Shown: in pieces, positions 1-9,471 of the stretch | Position numbering within the stretch: the first letter of the stretch is position 1 | Layout of the letters: the number at the start of each line of letters is the position of its first letter | NCBI RefSeq assembly: GCF_000384335.2 | Contig: NZ_KQ031382.1 | Coordinates: 1,488,001 to 1,552,000, forward strand | Source: Hyphomicrobium sp. 99 | Lineage (GTDB): Bacteria > Pseudomonadota > Alphaproteobacteria > Rhizobiales > Hyphomicrobiaceae | Direction: 5' to 3' | DNA: 64,000 bases | Notes under the pieces: generated by a model | Told to the model about the DNA's origin: nothing | Databases searched by the model: none | The model's input: the letters and a program-made list of their open reading frames with translations, nothing else | Program-made: the position numbers and the translations under genes

Positions 1-1
1 C

Positions 2-1873
2 CCGCATGATCTACGCCAGTTGGGGGAAGATCAGTTGCCGCAGCTCGCAGCAGAGCTTCGCGACGAGACGATCAGTGCCGTCTCGGAAACCGGTGGCCAT
101 TTGGGCGCGGGCCTGGGCGTGATCGAGCTGACGGTCGCTCTGCATTGGGTGTTCAATACGCCGGACGACCGCTTGATCTGGGACGTAGGCCATCAGGCCT
201 ATCCGCACAAGATTTTGACGGGACGCCGCGACCGCATTCGCACCCTGCGCCAGCCGGGCGGCCTCGCGGGCTTCACGAACCGTGAAGAAAGTCCCTACGA
301 TCCGTTCGGCGCCGGACATTCCTCGACGTCGATTTCCGCAGCGCTCGGCATGGCCGTCGCACGGGATCTGAACCAGAAATCGAACAACGTCATTGCCGTC
401 ATCGGCGACGGCGCGATGAGCGCCGGAATGGCCTACGAGGCCATCAACAATGCCGGCGCACGCGACGAACGATTGATTGTCATTCTCAACGACAACGACA
501 TGTCAATTGCGCCGCCGACCGGCGCGCTCTCGGCCTACCTCGCGCGTGTAACGTCCAGCGGCACCTACGTGCATTTGCGCGATTACGCGAAGCAGTTGGC
601 GAAGATGCTGCCGAAGGCGTGGGAACGCCGCGCGGCCCGCGTCGAAGAATATACGCGTCACCTTTGGCAGGGCGGCGCCTGGTTCGAGGAGCTGGGATTC
701 TATTACGTCGGCCCGATCGACGGACATGACCTCAATCAGCTTCTGCCCGTCTTGAAAAACGTGCGCGATCTCCAGCAGGGCCCGATCCTGCTGCATGTCG
801 TGACGAAGAAGGGCAAAGGCTACGCTCCGGCGGAGGCGGCTGACGACAAGTATCACGGCGTCAACAAGTTCAATGTCATCACCGGCGCGCAGGTCAAGCC
901 CAAGCCCAATGCACCGAGCTACACGAAGGTATTCGCCGACAGTTTGATTGCGGAAGCCCGGAAGGACAAACGTATCGTCGCGATCACCGCAGCGATGCCG
1001 TCCGGCACGGGTCTCGATCACTTCGGCAACGAATTTCCCGATCGCACGTTCGATGTCGGTATCGCCGAGCAGCACGCCGTGACCTTCGCAGCAGGGCTCG
1101 CGACCGAGGGTTACAAGCCCTTCGCGGCGATCTACTCGACCTTCCTACAGCGCGCTTACGATCAGGTCGTTCACGACGTTGCACTCCAAAGCCTGCCGGT
1201 TCGCTTTGCGATCGATCGGGCCGGTCTCGTCGGCGCCGACGGCGCAACGCACGCAGGATCGTTCGACGTAACCTACCTCGCGTGCCTCCCGAACTTTGTC
1301 GTGATGGCCGCGGCCGACGAGGCCGAACTCGTCCACATGGTCGCGACGCAAGCGCAAATTGACGACCGGCCGAGTGCGCTCCGCTATCCGCGCGGAGAAG
1401 GCGTCGGCGTCGAGTTGCCCGAAGAGGGCATTCCGCTCGAAATCGGTAAGGGCCGCATCGTCCGTCAGGGATCGAAGGTCGCTCTTCTCTCACTCGGAAC
1501 GCGGCTTGCCGAATGTCTGAAGGCTGCCGATCAACTCGCAGCCGCTGGGCTTTCGACGACGGTCGCCGACGCGCGTTTCGCAAAGCCTCTCGACGTCGCG
1601 ATGATCCGCGATCTGGCCGCAAATCACGAGGTTCTGGTGACCGTCGAAGAAGGATCCATCGGCGGCTTCGGCAGCCACGTGTTGCAGTTCTTGTCCGACG
1701 AAGGCCTGCTCGATCGCGGCCTTCGCGTCCGCGCGAAAGTTCTGCCGGACGTTTTCATGGATCACGGCAAGCCTGAAGCCATGTACGAAGCCGCACGGCT
1801 CAACGCGTCCGGTATTGTCGAGACCGTTTTCTCGGCACTAGGCCGCGCCGATGCAGTGGGGGAGCGCGCCTGA
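2..1873 (+). CDS. dxs: 1-deoxy-D-xylulose-5-phosphate synthase (5' partial)
   Basis: Thiamine-diphosphate enzyme that condenses pyruvate and glyceraldehyde 3-phosphate, the first step of the MEP isoprenoid pathway (cytoplasm). The reading frame is open from base 2 and codes [15 protein letters not shown] before the first internal ATG at 20, matching the family N-terminus, so the true start lies a few codons left of the window. Visible: thiamine-binding motif [13 protein letters not shown] with downstream NDND, the transketolase pyrimidine segment with [16 protein letters not shown], and [12 protein letters not shown]. About 623 codons are visible, near full length. It supplies precursors for the hopanoids whose decoration genes lie 18 kb away; that link is inference. 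Confidence 0.96.
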   Translation, partial: PHDLRQLGEDQLPQLAAELRDETISAVSETGGHLGAGLGVIELTVALHWVFNTPDDRLIWDVGHQAYPHKILTGRRDRIRTLRQPGGLAGFTNREESPYDPFGAGHSSTSISAALGMAVARDLNQKSNNVIAVIGDGAMSAGMAYEAINNAGARDERLIVILNDNDMSIAPPTGALSAYLARVTSSGTYVHLRDYAKQLAKMLPKAWERRAARVEEYTRHLWQGGAWFEELGFYYVGPIDGHDLNQLLPVLKNVRDLQQGPILLHVVTKKGKGYAPAEAADDKYHGVNKFNVITGAQVKPKPNAPSYTKVFADSLIAEARKDKRIVAITAAMPSGTGLDHFGNEFPDRTFDVGIAEQHAVTFAAGLATEGYKPFAAIYSTFLQRAYDQVVHDVALQSLPVRFAIDRAGLVGADGATHAGSFDVTYLACLPNFVVMAAADEAELVHMVATQAQIDDRPSALRYPRGEGVGVELPEEGIPLEIGKGRIVRQGSKVALLSLGTRLAECLKAADQLAAAGLSTTVADARFAKPLDVAMIRDLAANHEVLVTVEEGSIGGFGSHVLQFLSDEGLLDRGLRVRAKVLPDVFMDHGKPEAMYEAARLNASGIVETVFSALGRADAVGERA

Positions 1874-1913
1874 AGCATACTTAGAAAGCAAAACCTGAAC
1901 GTCGGAGGGTGAA

Positions 1914-2282
1914 ATGAACGCGATTGCGAGCCTCGTCGGGCGAGTTCTTCTTTCGGCAATATTCATTACCGCAGGGATCAACAAGATCTCGGGTTATTCC
2001 GGTACGCAAACCTATATGGAATCCCACGGGCTACCCGGCGGGCTTCTGCCCGTCGTCATCGCATTCGAGGTTGTCGTCGGTCTCGCAGTTCTCCTCGGCA
2101 TCTTCTCGCGCTGGGCGGGCCTACTGCTTGCGGGTTTCTGCCTTGCTACTGCGGCGCTCTTTCACTTCGACTTCGGCGATCAGGCTCAAGCAACGAACTT
2201 CATGAAGAACCTCTGCATGGCAGGGGGATTTCTGCTTCTTTTCGCGAACGGCTCCGGACGCTACGCGCTGAGGCCCGACTGA
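1914..2282 (+). CDS. DoxX family membrane protein
   Basis: Small integral membrane protein (122 aa) with about four hydrophobic helices. The N-terminus (LVGRVLLSAIFITAGINKI) is typical of the DoxX/DoxD family, followed by GLPGGLLPVVIAFEVVVGLAV. The biochemical role of most DoxX proteins is unknown; some act in thiosulfate oxidation or redox complexes. The start is set by a strong GGAGG ribosome site 7 bases upstream. It follows dxs by 40 bases on the same strand and may be cotranscribed, with no evident functional link. Confidence 0.85.
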   Translation: MNAIASLVGRVLLSAIFITAGINKISGYSGTQTYMESHGLPGGLLPVVIAFEVVVGLAVLLGIFSRWAGLLLAGFCLATAALFHFDFGDQAQATNFMKNLCMAGGFLLLFANGSGRYALRPD

Positions 2283-2304
2283 GAGCCGGGCCCCGCGTCG
2301 TTGC

Positions 2305-2730
2305 TTATTCTACGGTGATCGTCACGACGTCGGACTTCACCGGCGGATCGTGCGGAATGTGGTTCTTGTCGCCGAGCAGGAGCTGCAGCGTGTGCTTCCC
2401 GGGTTTAAGCTCCACGGACGCTTCCGTCTGGCCTTTCCCGTAGTGAACGTGATTTTCGTCCTTGGGGATCGCCTCGCCGAGGGCGGGGAGCGGTGCATCG
2501 ATCAAGAGATGATGATGGCCGGTGTGGGGCGTATCGCTTCCCGCCGGAGCGACCTCCATGCCTTCGATGCCGAATTTTATGGTAACCGGGCTCGAAACGG
2601 TCGCGCCGTCCTTCGGCTCGATGATAAAGACTTTCGCACCCGCGGGAGACGGCGTGCGCCCGCTGTCTGCCAAGGCCGCGATCGGCAGCATCAACGCGAC
2701 GAGCGCCGCGGCGAAGATTGCAGGTTTCAT
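2305..2730 (-). CDS. DUF4399 domain exported protein
   Basis: Protein of 141 aa with an N-terminal signal peptide (hydrophobic residues 4-17, likely cleavage after ALA). The mature part has the DUF4399 hallmark HTGHHHLLIDAP and a C-terminal beta-rich LKPGKHTLQLLLGDKNH segment, so it is probably a small periplasmic or outer-membrane-linked beta-sandwich protein. Function is not established. An upstream in-frame ATG (2745) exists, but the ATG at 2730 has GGAGAG at correct spacing and gives a clean signal peptide. It converges with the DoxX gene. Confidence 0.8.
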   Translation of the reverse strand: MKPAIFAAALVALMLPIAALADSGRTPSPAGAKVFIIEPKDGATVSSPVTIKFGIEGMEVAPAGSDTPHTGHHHLLIDAPLPALGEAIPKDENHVHYGKGQTEASVELKPGKHTLQLLLGDKNHIPHDPPVKSDVVTITVE

Positions 2731-2807
2731 ATGTGTGCTCTCCATCCTAGACCCATCAGACAGATGGGTCGGATGACCAGCAACGTCAATTAGGTTGGCA
2801 AAGGATT

Positions 2808-3539
2808 ATGCGTTTGGATCAGATGCTCGTGACGCGCGGATTGGCGCCGTCGCGTGCCCGCGCCCAGGATCTGATCAAGCGCGGCTTCGTGCGGGTCGGC
2901 GGCAGCGTTTGCGATAAGCCGGCGCAGGATGTGAAAGGTTCTCTCGCTATCGAGATTTCTTCCGAAGCTCCCGCCTATGTTTCGCGCGGCGCAGAGAAAC
3001 TTGTGGCCGCGCTCGCACACTTCGGCTTCGATCCTTCGAACAAAGTTTGCCTCGACGTCGGCGCTTCGACCGGTGGCTTCACGGAAGTTCTGCTCGAAGG
3101 CGGTGCCACCCGCGTCTATGCGGTCGATGTCGGCACCGCGCAGCTTCATCCGCGCATGAAAGATGATTCCCGCGTGGTCTCGCTCGAAAACTTCGACGCA
3201 CGACGGCTGACGCGATCTGAAGTTCCTGAGCCCGTCGCGGCCATCACCGTCGATGTCAGCTTTATCTCCGTCACGAAACTGCTTGCTCCGGCACTACAAC
3301 TCGCAAGCCCAGGTGCCTGGATGGTCGTGCTCGTGAAGCCGCAATTCGAAGTCGGACGAGACAACGTCGGCAGCGGGGGCATCGTGCGCGACGAGGCGGC
3401 GCGTCAGGGCGCACTGCAAAGCGTTCGCGCGTGGATCGAAAACCAGCCTGCGTGGACCGTCGTCGGCGACATGCCGTCGCCCATTCTCGGTGGCTCCGGC
3501 AATTCTGAATTCCTACTTGGAGCACGACGTAATGACTGA
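2808..3539 (+). CDS. tlyA: TlyA family rRNA 2'-O-methyltransferase
   Basis: Predicted SAM-dependent 2'-O-methyltransferase of the hemolysin A/TlyA family, which modifies ribosomal RNA in characterised members. An N-terminal S4 RNA-binding domain (residues 1-60, MRLDQMLVTRGLAPSRARAQ) is followed by an FtsJ-like Rossmann domain with the SAM motif CLDVGASTGGFTEVLL (about 83-98) and MVVLVKPQFEVG. Length of 243 aa is typical. The stop overlaps the start of the next RNA methyltransferase by 8 bases, indicating translational coupling. Older annotation as hemolysin is probably misleading. Confidence 0.9.
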   Translation: MRLDQMLVTRGLAPSRARAQDLIKRGFVRVGGSVCDKPAQDVKGSLAIEISSEAPAYVSRGAEKLVAALAHFGFDPSNKVCLDVGASTGGFTEVLLEGGATRVYAVDVGTAQLHPRMKDDSRVVSLENFDARRLTRSEVPEPVAAITVDVSFISVTKLLAPALQLASPGAWMVVLVKPQFEVGRDNVGSGGIVRDEAARQGALQSVRAWIENQPAWTVVGDMPSPILGGSGNSEFLLGARRND

Positions 3540-4764
3540 CGCGCGCGAACTCTTGATCCGCCGCATCGGCGCGCAAGGTGACGGAGTGGCCGACCTCGAT
3601 GGTGAGGCCGTCTTCGTACCGTTTACGCTGCCAGGAGAGTGCGTCGAAGCGGAAGTCGACGGCGAACGCGCGCGCCTGCTGCGCGTGCTTGAGCCGAGCC
3701 CGGAGCGCATCGCTCCCGTCTGCAAGCATTTCGGCAAGTGCGGCGGCTGCAGCGTTCAGCATATGGCGTCCGATACCTACGCCGAATGGAAGCGGAATCT
3801 CGTCGTCGACGCGTTTCGCTCGCGCGGCCTCGAACCGATCGTCGATCCCCTGCAAAGAACCGCAGGCAAACGCCGCCGCGCTGTGATGAAAGCGGTGCGC
3901 ACGCCCGAAGGCGTCGCGCTGGGTTTCTACGAAGCAGCGTCGCATGACCTCGTCGCAATTGAGGAATGCCCGGTTCTTGAGCCCAAGATCGTCGCGGCGT
4001 TCCCCGCCATCGGCAATCTGATCGCGCCGCTTCTTTCAAAACGCGGAGAAGCACGCGTCGCCATCACGCTGACGAAATCCGGCCTCGACATCGAAATCAC
4101 CGGCACCGAGCGTCAATTGACGCCGGAAGTTAGAAGCGTGCTCGCGGCGAAGGCCAGCGATATGCAACTCGCGCGCCTCATCGTCGGGAGCGAGCTCGTT
4201 GTCGAGACGTTGCACCCGTTCCTGACGTTTGGCTCGGCGGAGGTCGTCTTGCCGCCCGGCGTGTTCGTGCAAGCGGTCGAAGAGGCGGAGGCGGACATCG
4301 CACGTCGCGTCGTCGCTGCCGTCGGCAAGGCCAAGGCCGTGGCGGACCTGTTCTGCGGCTTGGGCGCGTTCACGTTTCCACTCGCGGCGCGCTCGCGCGT
4401 CTCGGCGTTCGATGGAGACAAGACAGCCATCGCCGCGCTTTCAGCAGCCGCGAAAAAAACGTCCGGTCTGAAGCCGATCACCGCAACCGTTCGTGATCTC
4501 TTCCGCGAACCGTTGTCACCGCTGGAACTCAACGAGCACGACGCTGTCGTATTCGATCCGCCGCGCGCAGGAGCCGAGGCTCAGTCACAGAGATTGGTGA
4601 GATCGAAAGTCAAAACCGTCGTCGCCGTATCCTGCAATCCGGCAACGCTCGCACGCGACGCGCGTCATCTCGTCGATGCCGGATACAAAATCGAATCCGT
4701 GACGCCGATCGATCAGTTCCTCTATTCCGCGCACGTCGAGGTCGTCGCGATTTTCCGCCGCTAG
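3532..4764 (+). CDS. TrmA/RumA-type RNA m5U methyltransferase
   Basis: Class I SAM-dependent RNA (uracil-5-)methyltransferase of the TrmA/RlmD group, 410 aa. A short TRAM-like N-terminus is followed by an iron-sulfur cysteine cluster (CKHFGKCGGC, about residues 64-73) and a C-terminal methyltransferase domain with VADLFCGLGAFTFPLA, FDPPRAGAE and the catalytic cysteine in VAVSCNPATLARD. The target base cannot be told from sequence. The start is the ATG inside the end of tlyA. The stop shares a CTAG tetranucleotide with the stop of the convergent sirtuin gene. Confidence 0.9.
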   Translation: MTDARELLIRRIGAQGDGVADLDGEAVFVPFTLPGECVEAEVDGERARLLRVLEPSPERIAPVCKHFGKCGGCSVQHMASDTYAEWKRNLVVDAFRSRGLEPIVDPLQRTAGKRRRAVMKAVRTPEGVALGFYEAASHDLVAIEECPVLEPKIVAAFPAIGNLIAPLLSKRGEARVAITLTKSGLDIEITGTERQLTPEVRSVLAAKASDMQLARLIVGSELVVETLHPFLTFGSAEVVLPPGVFVQAVEEAEADIARRVVAAVGKAKAVADLFCGLGAFTFPLAARSRVSAFDGDKTAIAALSAAAKKTSGLKPITATVRDLFREPLSPLELNEHDAVVFDPPRAGAEAQSQRLVRSKVKTVVAVSCNPATLARDARHLVDAGYKIESVTPIDQFLYSAHVEVVAIFRR

Positions 4765-5465
4765 CCGTTGCGGAGAATGCGGTCGACGAAAGCCGGGACG
4801 ATTTCCGTCGCGCGCCCATAGACCGCTTCGTCGAACAGGCTCGCGCCCTCTGAAGGTTCGAGATTGAGCTCGACCGTATGCGCCCCGCTCGCAGCTGCCT
4901 CGGCGACGAAACCGGCTGCCGGATACACATTCCCGCTTGTGCCGATCGAGACGAACAAATCGGCCTCGGAAAGCAGAGCATTGATGCGCCCCATTTCGTA
5001 GGGCATCTCGCCGAACCAGACGACGTCGGGCCGCATGCCGCCCGGCAACCCGCAAAACGGACAAGCCGTATCGACGCGAAGATCGTCTCGCCAAATCGTG
5101 CGATGAGAGCAAAACGTACAAAGCGCTTTAAACAGCTCGCCGTGCATGTGAATCAGCGACTTTGAACCCGCCGCCTCATGCAGCGCGTCGATGTTCTGCG
5201 TGACGACCGTCACGCCGCCGCGCTCAGCCTCGAGGCGGGCGAGCGCCAGATGCGCGGCATTGGGTTTGATGCCACGATGAGCACGCCGCCGCGCATTATA
5301 GAAATCATTGACGAGAAGCGGATTGCGCAGGAAGCCCTCAGGCGTTGCGACGTCCTCTAAATCGTACTTCGACCAGGTGCCGTCGGGATCGCGAAATGTC
5401 GGAACACCGCTTTCCGCAGAAAGTCCGGCGCCGGTGAGAACGATAATGTTCCGAAAACGCGCGAT
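4761..5465 (-). CDS. cobB: Sirtuin NAD-dependent deacylase, unusual start codon
   Basis: NAD-dependent protein lysine deacylase (class U/III sirtuin), about 234 aa. Visible motifs: GAGLSAESGVPTFRD (NAD site), TQNIDALHEAAG, catalytic His in HMHGEL, and a zinc site CTFC...CPFC. The first ordinary start in frame is an internal GTG at 5213, which would delete the NAD-binding motif. Upstream of that, the frame is open back to the TAA that ends aroC (5481-5483) and contains no ATG, GTG or TTG. A GGAGGCGAG ribosome site directly precedes an ATC at 5463-5465, so initiation at ATC is proposed. Lies in the same frame as aroC. Confidence 0.85.
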   Translation of the reverse strand: MARFRNIIVLTGAGLSAESGVPTFRDPDGTWSKYDLEDVATPEGFLRNPLLVNDFYNARRRAHRGIKPNAAHLALARLEAERGGVTVVTQNIDALHEAAGSKSLIHMHGELFKALCTFCSHRTIWRDDLRVDTACPFCGLPGGMRPDVVWFGEMPYEMGRINALLSEADLFVSIGTSGNVYPAAGFVAEAAASGAHTVELNLEPSEGASLFDEAVYGRATEIVPAFVDRILRNG

Positions 5466-5480
5466 TGTCTCGCCTCCGGC

Positions 5481-6569
5481 TTAAACGCCGATCTGTCCCC
5501 GATGGCGCAAGAAATGATCGGCGAGCACGATCGCCATCATGGCCTCGCCAACCGGAACGGCGCGGATGCCGACGCACGGATCGTGCCGGCCCTTGGTGAT
5601 GATCTCGGTCTCATGCCCCTGCCGATCGATCGTCCGGCGCGGTGCCAGGATCGACGAGGTGGGCTTCACGGCAAAACGGCAAACGATGGGCTGCCCGGTC
5701 GAGATGCCGCCGAGAACGCCGCCTGCGTTGTTCGATAGAAAGTCCGGAGCGCCGTCATTGCCGATGCGAATTTCGTCGGCGTTCTGCTCTCCGGTCAGTT
5801 CCGCAGCGGCCATGCCCGCGCCGATCTCGACGCCTTTGACCGCGTTGATCGACATCATCGCGCTCGCCAGATCCTGGTCGAGTTTACCGTAGAGCGGTGC
5901 GCCCCAACCTGCAGGCACGCCCTCGGCGACCACCTCGATGATCGCGCCGACGGACGAGCCGGATTTGCGAACCTTGTCGAGGTAATCGGCCCAGTGCTGA
6001 GCCGCCGTCGTGTCCGGCGAAAAGAACGGATTGTTGTTGACCTCGTCCCAATTCCAGTTGGCGCGATCGATCTTGATCTGACCGATCTGGATCAGGGCCG
6101 CGCGAATCCTGACGCCGGGAATGATCTTCCTGGCGACCGCGCCGGCCGCAACGCGCGACGCCGTCTCTCGCGCCGACGAACGCCCGCCGCCGCGATAATC
6201 GCGGATGCCATACTTCGCGTCGTAGGCGAAATCGGCGTGGCCGGGCCGATAGGCGTCTTTGATGTCGCCATAGTCCTTCGAGCGCTGATCGGTGTTTTCG
6301 ATTTGGAGCGCGATCGGCGTGCCGGTCGTCACCTGCTTGCCCGACGCATCCGGAAAGACGCCGGACAGAATTTTGACGGCGTCCGCCTCCTGGCGCTGCG
6401 TCGTGAAGCGCGATTGGCCGGGCTTACGCTTATCGAGATAGGTCTGGATATCGGCAGCTTCGAGCGCGATGCCCGGCGGGCAGCCGTCTACGACGGCCCC
6501 AATGGCAGGGCCGTGGCTTTCGCCCCAGGTCGTCACGCGAAATAGATGGCCGAAGGTGTTGTGAGACAT
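5481..6569 (-). CDS. aroC: Chorismate synthase
   Basis: Converts 5-enolpyruvylshikimate 3-phosphate to chorismate, the last common step of aromatic amino acid synthesis; FMN-dependent cytoplasmic tetramer. The N-terminus [20 protein letters not shown] is diagnostic, as are [16 protein letters not shown], the [12 protein letters not shown] motif and the C-terminal [17 protein letters not shown]. The 362 aa length is standard. The ATG at 6569 was chosen over upstream in-frame starts because homologues begin there. The sirtuin follows within 20 bases, so the two probably form one leftward operon. Confidence 0.96.
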   Translation of the reverse strand: MSHNTFGHLFRVTTWGESHGPAIGAVVDGCPPGIALEAADIQTYLDKRKPGQSRFTTQRQEADAVKILSGVFPDASGKQVTTGTPIALQIENTDQRSKDYGDIKDAYRPGHADFAYDAKYGIRDYRGGGRSSARETASRVAAGAVARKIIPGVRIRAALIQIGQIKIDRANWNWDEVNNNPFFSPDTTAAQHWADYLDKVRKSGSSVGAIIEVVAEGVPAGWGAPLYGKLDQDLASAMMSINAVKGVEIGAGMAAAELTGEQNADEIRIGNDGAPDFLSNNAGGVLGGISTGQPIVCRFAVKPTSSILAPRRTIDRQGHETEIITKGRHDPCVGIRAVPVGEAMMAIVLADHFLRHRGQIGV

Positions 6570-7034
6570 TGCCTGAAAATTCGGAGTGGTGCCCGAAGAG
6601 CAAAATTCGGTGGCTCTGCAACGATTGTTGCCGGGCTGCGTCACCGCTCTTCTTAGGAGCCGAAGCCGTAGGCGGCAAGACCACATCGCCCGCAAAGCCG
6701 CGTGACAAGTCCCGGCGACGCAGATTAACTCGAGCCAGTATGCGTTCGCCTGCACGTCCTTCAGCAGATGATGGGACGAGGCGAGACCCACGCATCCGTA
6801 TTGGATCGACAACTCGGCCGAGCCCGCGTCCGCTGCCCGACCGCAGCTCGCGGCGCATCGAAAGATCGCAGGTGGCGGCTATGCGGATCACCCGTTCTCA
6901 TCGAACGGCGGGCTCACGCCGCGTCGCAATGTTTCGCCAGAAGTCCGCTGCCGGCTCATAAAAGACCGTTCTTCCCGGATTGAGCGTCCGAGGTCGAGGG
7001 GCCTTTCATCATGCACTCATGATTGAGTGTCGAA
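6570..7034. other. Intergenic stretch with no supported gene
   Basis: About 465 bases between the aroC start and a strong stem-loop at 7035. The open frames here (for example 6768-6983 rightward) are arginine-rich, lack ribosome sites and look like noise. A short hairpin (cactca/tgagtg, 7014-7029) precedes the terminator-like stem, so a rightward small RNA ending at 7065 is possible. The leftward aroC promoter should also lie here, but no convincing -35/-10 pair was found. Confidence 0.5.
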
Positions 7035-7065
7035 GAGCCGGAGAGCCGCATCTCCGGCTCTTTTT
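7035..7065 (+). terminator. Stem-loop terminator, 10-bp perfect stem plus T5
   Basis: Perfect 10-bp inverted repeat gagccggaga/tctccggctc around a 6-base loop, followed by five T on the + strand. It lies 14 bases past the stop of the leftward histidine phosphatase, for which it may also act, although that strand has only two T after the stem. No protein gene feeds it from the left. Confidence 0.75.
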
Positions 7066-7078
7066 CGTCGGGCTCAAT

Positions 7079-7696
7079 TCAAATCCACTGCATCTTGCCG
7101 CCGGAGAGCTTCAGGATCTTGTCCTGAGGAACTTCGAGGAAAGGCACGATCGCCCGGTCGATTCCGAGCAGCGCCCCGCGGGCGACGCGGCTGACCCCGC
7201 CGTGGCTGACGGCGATGGTATTGGCGGAAAGGCTCGCCAGCCAATCCGATACGCGCCGCTCAAGGTCTCGGTAGCTTTCCCCGCCAAGGGGGCGCCAGCC
7301 GTAAGGATCAGCAGACTTGCCCGCGATGCCTTCGGGATCCTTCGCGGGAAGCTCCGCCGCGAGTTCGCCCTCCCAATGGCCGTAGCTCAATTCCTGGATC
7401 TCGGGAGCCCTGCGAAACGCGTCGGGGTCGAGCCCGAGGACCGTACGGGCGAGGCGCATCGTTTCGACGGCGCGTTGAAGCGGGCTCGATACGAAATCGA
7501 AGTCCGCGACGGAGGGCTCGATGTCTTTCAGGATCGCGCCGTGACGGCGCGCTTGCTCGCTTCCCCTTTCATTCAGAGGGATATCGCGCTGCCCTTGATA
7601 ACGAGCTTCCCGATTCCAATCGGTCTCGCCGTGTCGAATGAGATAGAGCGTGAGTCCCGGCCTCAAAGAGACGGTGACCGACGCGTCCGCGCTCAA
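7079..7696 (-). CDS. Histidine phosphatase family protein
   Basis: Phosphoglycerate-mutase-like phosphatase of 205 aa. It has the catalytic signature LYLIRHGETDWN (about residues 17-28), the second arginine in SSPLQRAVETMRLA, the acidic residue in ELSYGHWEGE and the second histidine in AVSHGGVSR. Substrate unknown; cofactor-independent alpha-ribazole or sugar phosphate phosphatases belong here. Its TTG start overlaps the fabI stop (TTGA), so it is translationally coupled to fabI. Confidence 0.88.
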   Translation of the reverse strand: MSADASVTVSLRPGLTLYLIRHGETDWNREARYQGQRDIPLNERGSEQARRHGAILKDIEPSVADFDFVSSPLQRAVETMRLARTVLGLDPDAFRRAPEIQELSYGHWEGELAAELPAKDPEGIAGKSADPYGWRPLGGESYRDLERRVSDWLASLSANTIAVSHGGVSRVARGALLGIDRAIVPFLEVPQDKILKLSGGKMQWI

Positions 7697-8544
7697 GCCT
7701 CGTCGCTCTTGACGACGGAGATGTCGGGAGCGTCCTCGTTCTTCATGCCCTGGATATGATAGCCGCTGTCGACGTGGTGAATTTCGCCGCTGACGCCGCG
7801 CGAAAGATCGGAAAGCAGGTAGAGACCAGCGTTGCCCACGTCGTCGATCGTGACATTCCGGCGAAGCGCCGAATTGTACTCATTCCACTTCAGGATGTAC
7901 CGGAAGTCCGCAATGCCCGAGGCCGCGAGCGTCTTGATGGGGCCCGCCGAAATTGCGTTGACGCGGATACCCGTCCGGCCGAGATCGGCCGCCAGATACC
8001 GCACGCTCGCCTCGAGAGCAGCCTTCGCGACGCCCATGACGTTGTAGTGCGGCATGACCTTCTCGGCGCCGTAATAGGTGAGCGTCACGAGCGATCCGCC
8101 GTTCGGCATCAGCTTTTCAGCGCGCTGGGCGAGCGCCGTGAACGAAAAGCACGAGATCAGCAGGCTCTGCGTGAAGTTCTTTTCCGTGGTGTCGACGTAG
8201 CGGCCGTCGAGTTCGTTCTTGTCCGAAAAAGCGATGGCGTGGACCAGGAAGTCGAGGCTGCCCCAGGTCTTGCCGAGGTGGTCGAACAAGTTGTCCATGG
8301 ACGCTGCATCGGTCACGTCGCAGTGCAGGACGTTTTTCGCACCAAGTTCGGCAGCCAGCGGCTCGACTCGCTTCTTGAGGGCATCCCCTTGATAGGTGAG
8401 CGCAATTTCCGCACCTTGCGCAGCGCAGGCCTTTGCGATGCCCCAGGCGATCGATCGGTTGTTCGCGACGCCCATGATGAGGCCCCGCTTGCCCGCCATG
8501 AGGTTGCCTGGAAGAATGGACGTGTTCACTTGAGGCCCCGCCAT
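7693..8544 (-). CDS. fabI: Enoyl-ACP reductase (NADH), FabI
   Basis: Short-chain dehydrogenase that performs the last reduction of type II fatty acid elongation. The nucleotide-binding region GLIMGVANNRSIAWGIAKA is FabI-specific, and the catalytic Tyr-x6-Lys is seen in YNVMGVAKAALEAS. The 283 aa length includes a 15-residue N-terminal lead before MAGKRG. The ATG at 8544 has AAGGA about 10 bases upstream. It is followed without a gap by the histidine phosphatase gene. Confidence 0.94.
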   Translation of the reverse strand: MAGPQVNTSILPGNLMAGKRGLIMGVANNRSIAWGIAKACAAQGAEIALTYQGDALKKRVEPLAAELGAKNVLHCDVTDAASMDNLFDHLGKTWGSLDFLVHAIAFSDKNELDGRYVDTTEKNFTQSLLISCFSFTALAQRAEKLMPNGGSLVTLTYYGAEKVMPHYNVMGVAKAALEASVRYLAADLGRTGIRVNAISAGPIKTLAASGIADFRYILKWNEYNSALRRNVTIDDVGNAGLYLLSDLSRGVSGEIHHVDSGYHIQGMKNEDAPDISVVKSDEA

Positions 8545-8709
8545 GGGCGCTAATTCCTTAATTATTCCAATTTGGGATTGGTAAGTTTGGCCGCATCCTA
8601 CACAAATGCCCCTCCCGGTCCAGATGCCCGGTTGGCGCGAATGCGCGGCCATTGGCCCGAGGGCGGCCTTGTCCAGTGGGGTTTCTGTCCCGTAACGGAA
8701 CTCGAAGGC

Positions 8710-9450
8710 CTAGTGGGCCGCCATCTCGACAGCGTTTCCGGAGACCTTGGGCCGTTCTGAACCCGCAATCCGCCCGTCGTCGATCGTTATGATGCGATCG
8801 GCATATTGGAGGGTGCGGTGGTCGTGCGTGACCGCCAGAACGGCTCGCCGCGTGTCCTGAGCGACTTTTGCGAGCAATTCCATGACCGCCATGCCGTTTT
8901 TCGCGTCGAGAGCCGCCGTCGGCTCGTCCGCGAGAATGACCGACGGTGATCCTGCAAGCGCACGGGCAATGGACACACGCTGCTTTTCGCCGCCCGACAT
9001 TTTCGACGGCATGGCGTTGATGCGATGGCCAAGCCCGACGGACACGAGGGCCTCGGCGGCCTGCTCATAGGCGCCCGGGCCGTTGATGTCCCGAAGATCG
9101 AGCGCCAGCATGACGTTTTCGACGGCCGACAACGTCGGCACGAGATTATACGACTGAAACACGAACCCGACATGCGTCCGCCGAAGGTTGGCGAGCTGCT
9201 CCTTGCTCATGTTTTCCGTCCTGTGCCCCGCGATCGTAAGCTTCCCTTGCGTCGGCGAAAGGATGCAGCCGAGGATCGAAAGAAGCGTCGTCTTGCCGGA
9301 GCCCGACGGGCCCATCATCAGGGTCAACTCGCCCGTCTGAAGCTGCAGGTCGATGCCTTTGAGAACCTTGATCTCGTTCGGCGCCGTCCCGAGCACCTTC
9401 ACGATGCCTTCGGCTTCGACGATCACTTTGCTGTTTCCCGGCTCGGTCAT
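8710..9450 (-). CDS. ABC exporter ATPase, DevA/LolD type
   Basis: Cytoplasmic ATP-binding subunit, 246 aa. Walker A GPSGSGKTT (about residues 47-55), Q-loop VFQSYNLVP, signature MSGGEKQRVSIARAL, Walker B VILADEPTAALD and switch His in AVTHDH are all intact. The MacB/DevA-like subgroup usually pairs with a FtsX-fold permease and a membrane-fusion adaptor; the permease is encoded 21 bases upstream and the adaptor 3 kb upstream. A GGAGA ribosome site precedes the ATG. The exported substrate is unknown (glycolipids in the cyanobacterial Dev system). Confidence 0.9.
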   Translation of the reverse strand: MTEPGNSKVIVEAEGIVKVLGTAPNEIKVLKGIDLQLQTGELTLMMGPSGSGKTTLLSILGCILSPTQGKLTIAGHRTENMSKEQLANLRRTHVGFVFQSYNLVPTLSAVENVMLALDLRDINGPGAYEQAAEALVSVGLGHRINAMPSKMSGGEKQRVSIARALAGSPSVILADEPTAALDAKNGMAVMELLAKVAQDTRRAVLAVTHDHRTLQYADRIITIDDGRIAGSERPKVSGNAVEMAAH

Positions 9451-9471
9451 GTCACGTCTCCTGGAAATCGG

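Noticed and set aside
2808..3539. TlyA as a haemolysin
   Set aside because: The S4 plus FtsJ-like methyltransferase layout and coupling to another RNA methyltransferase support rRNA modification, not toxin activity.
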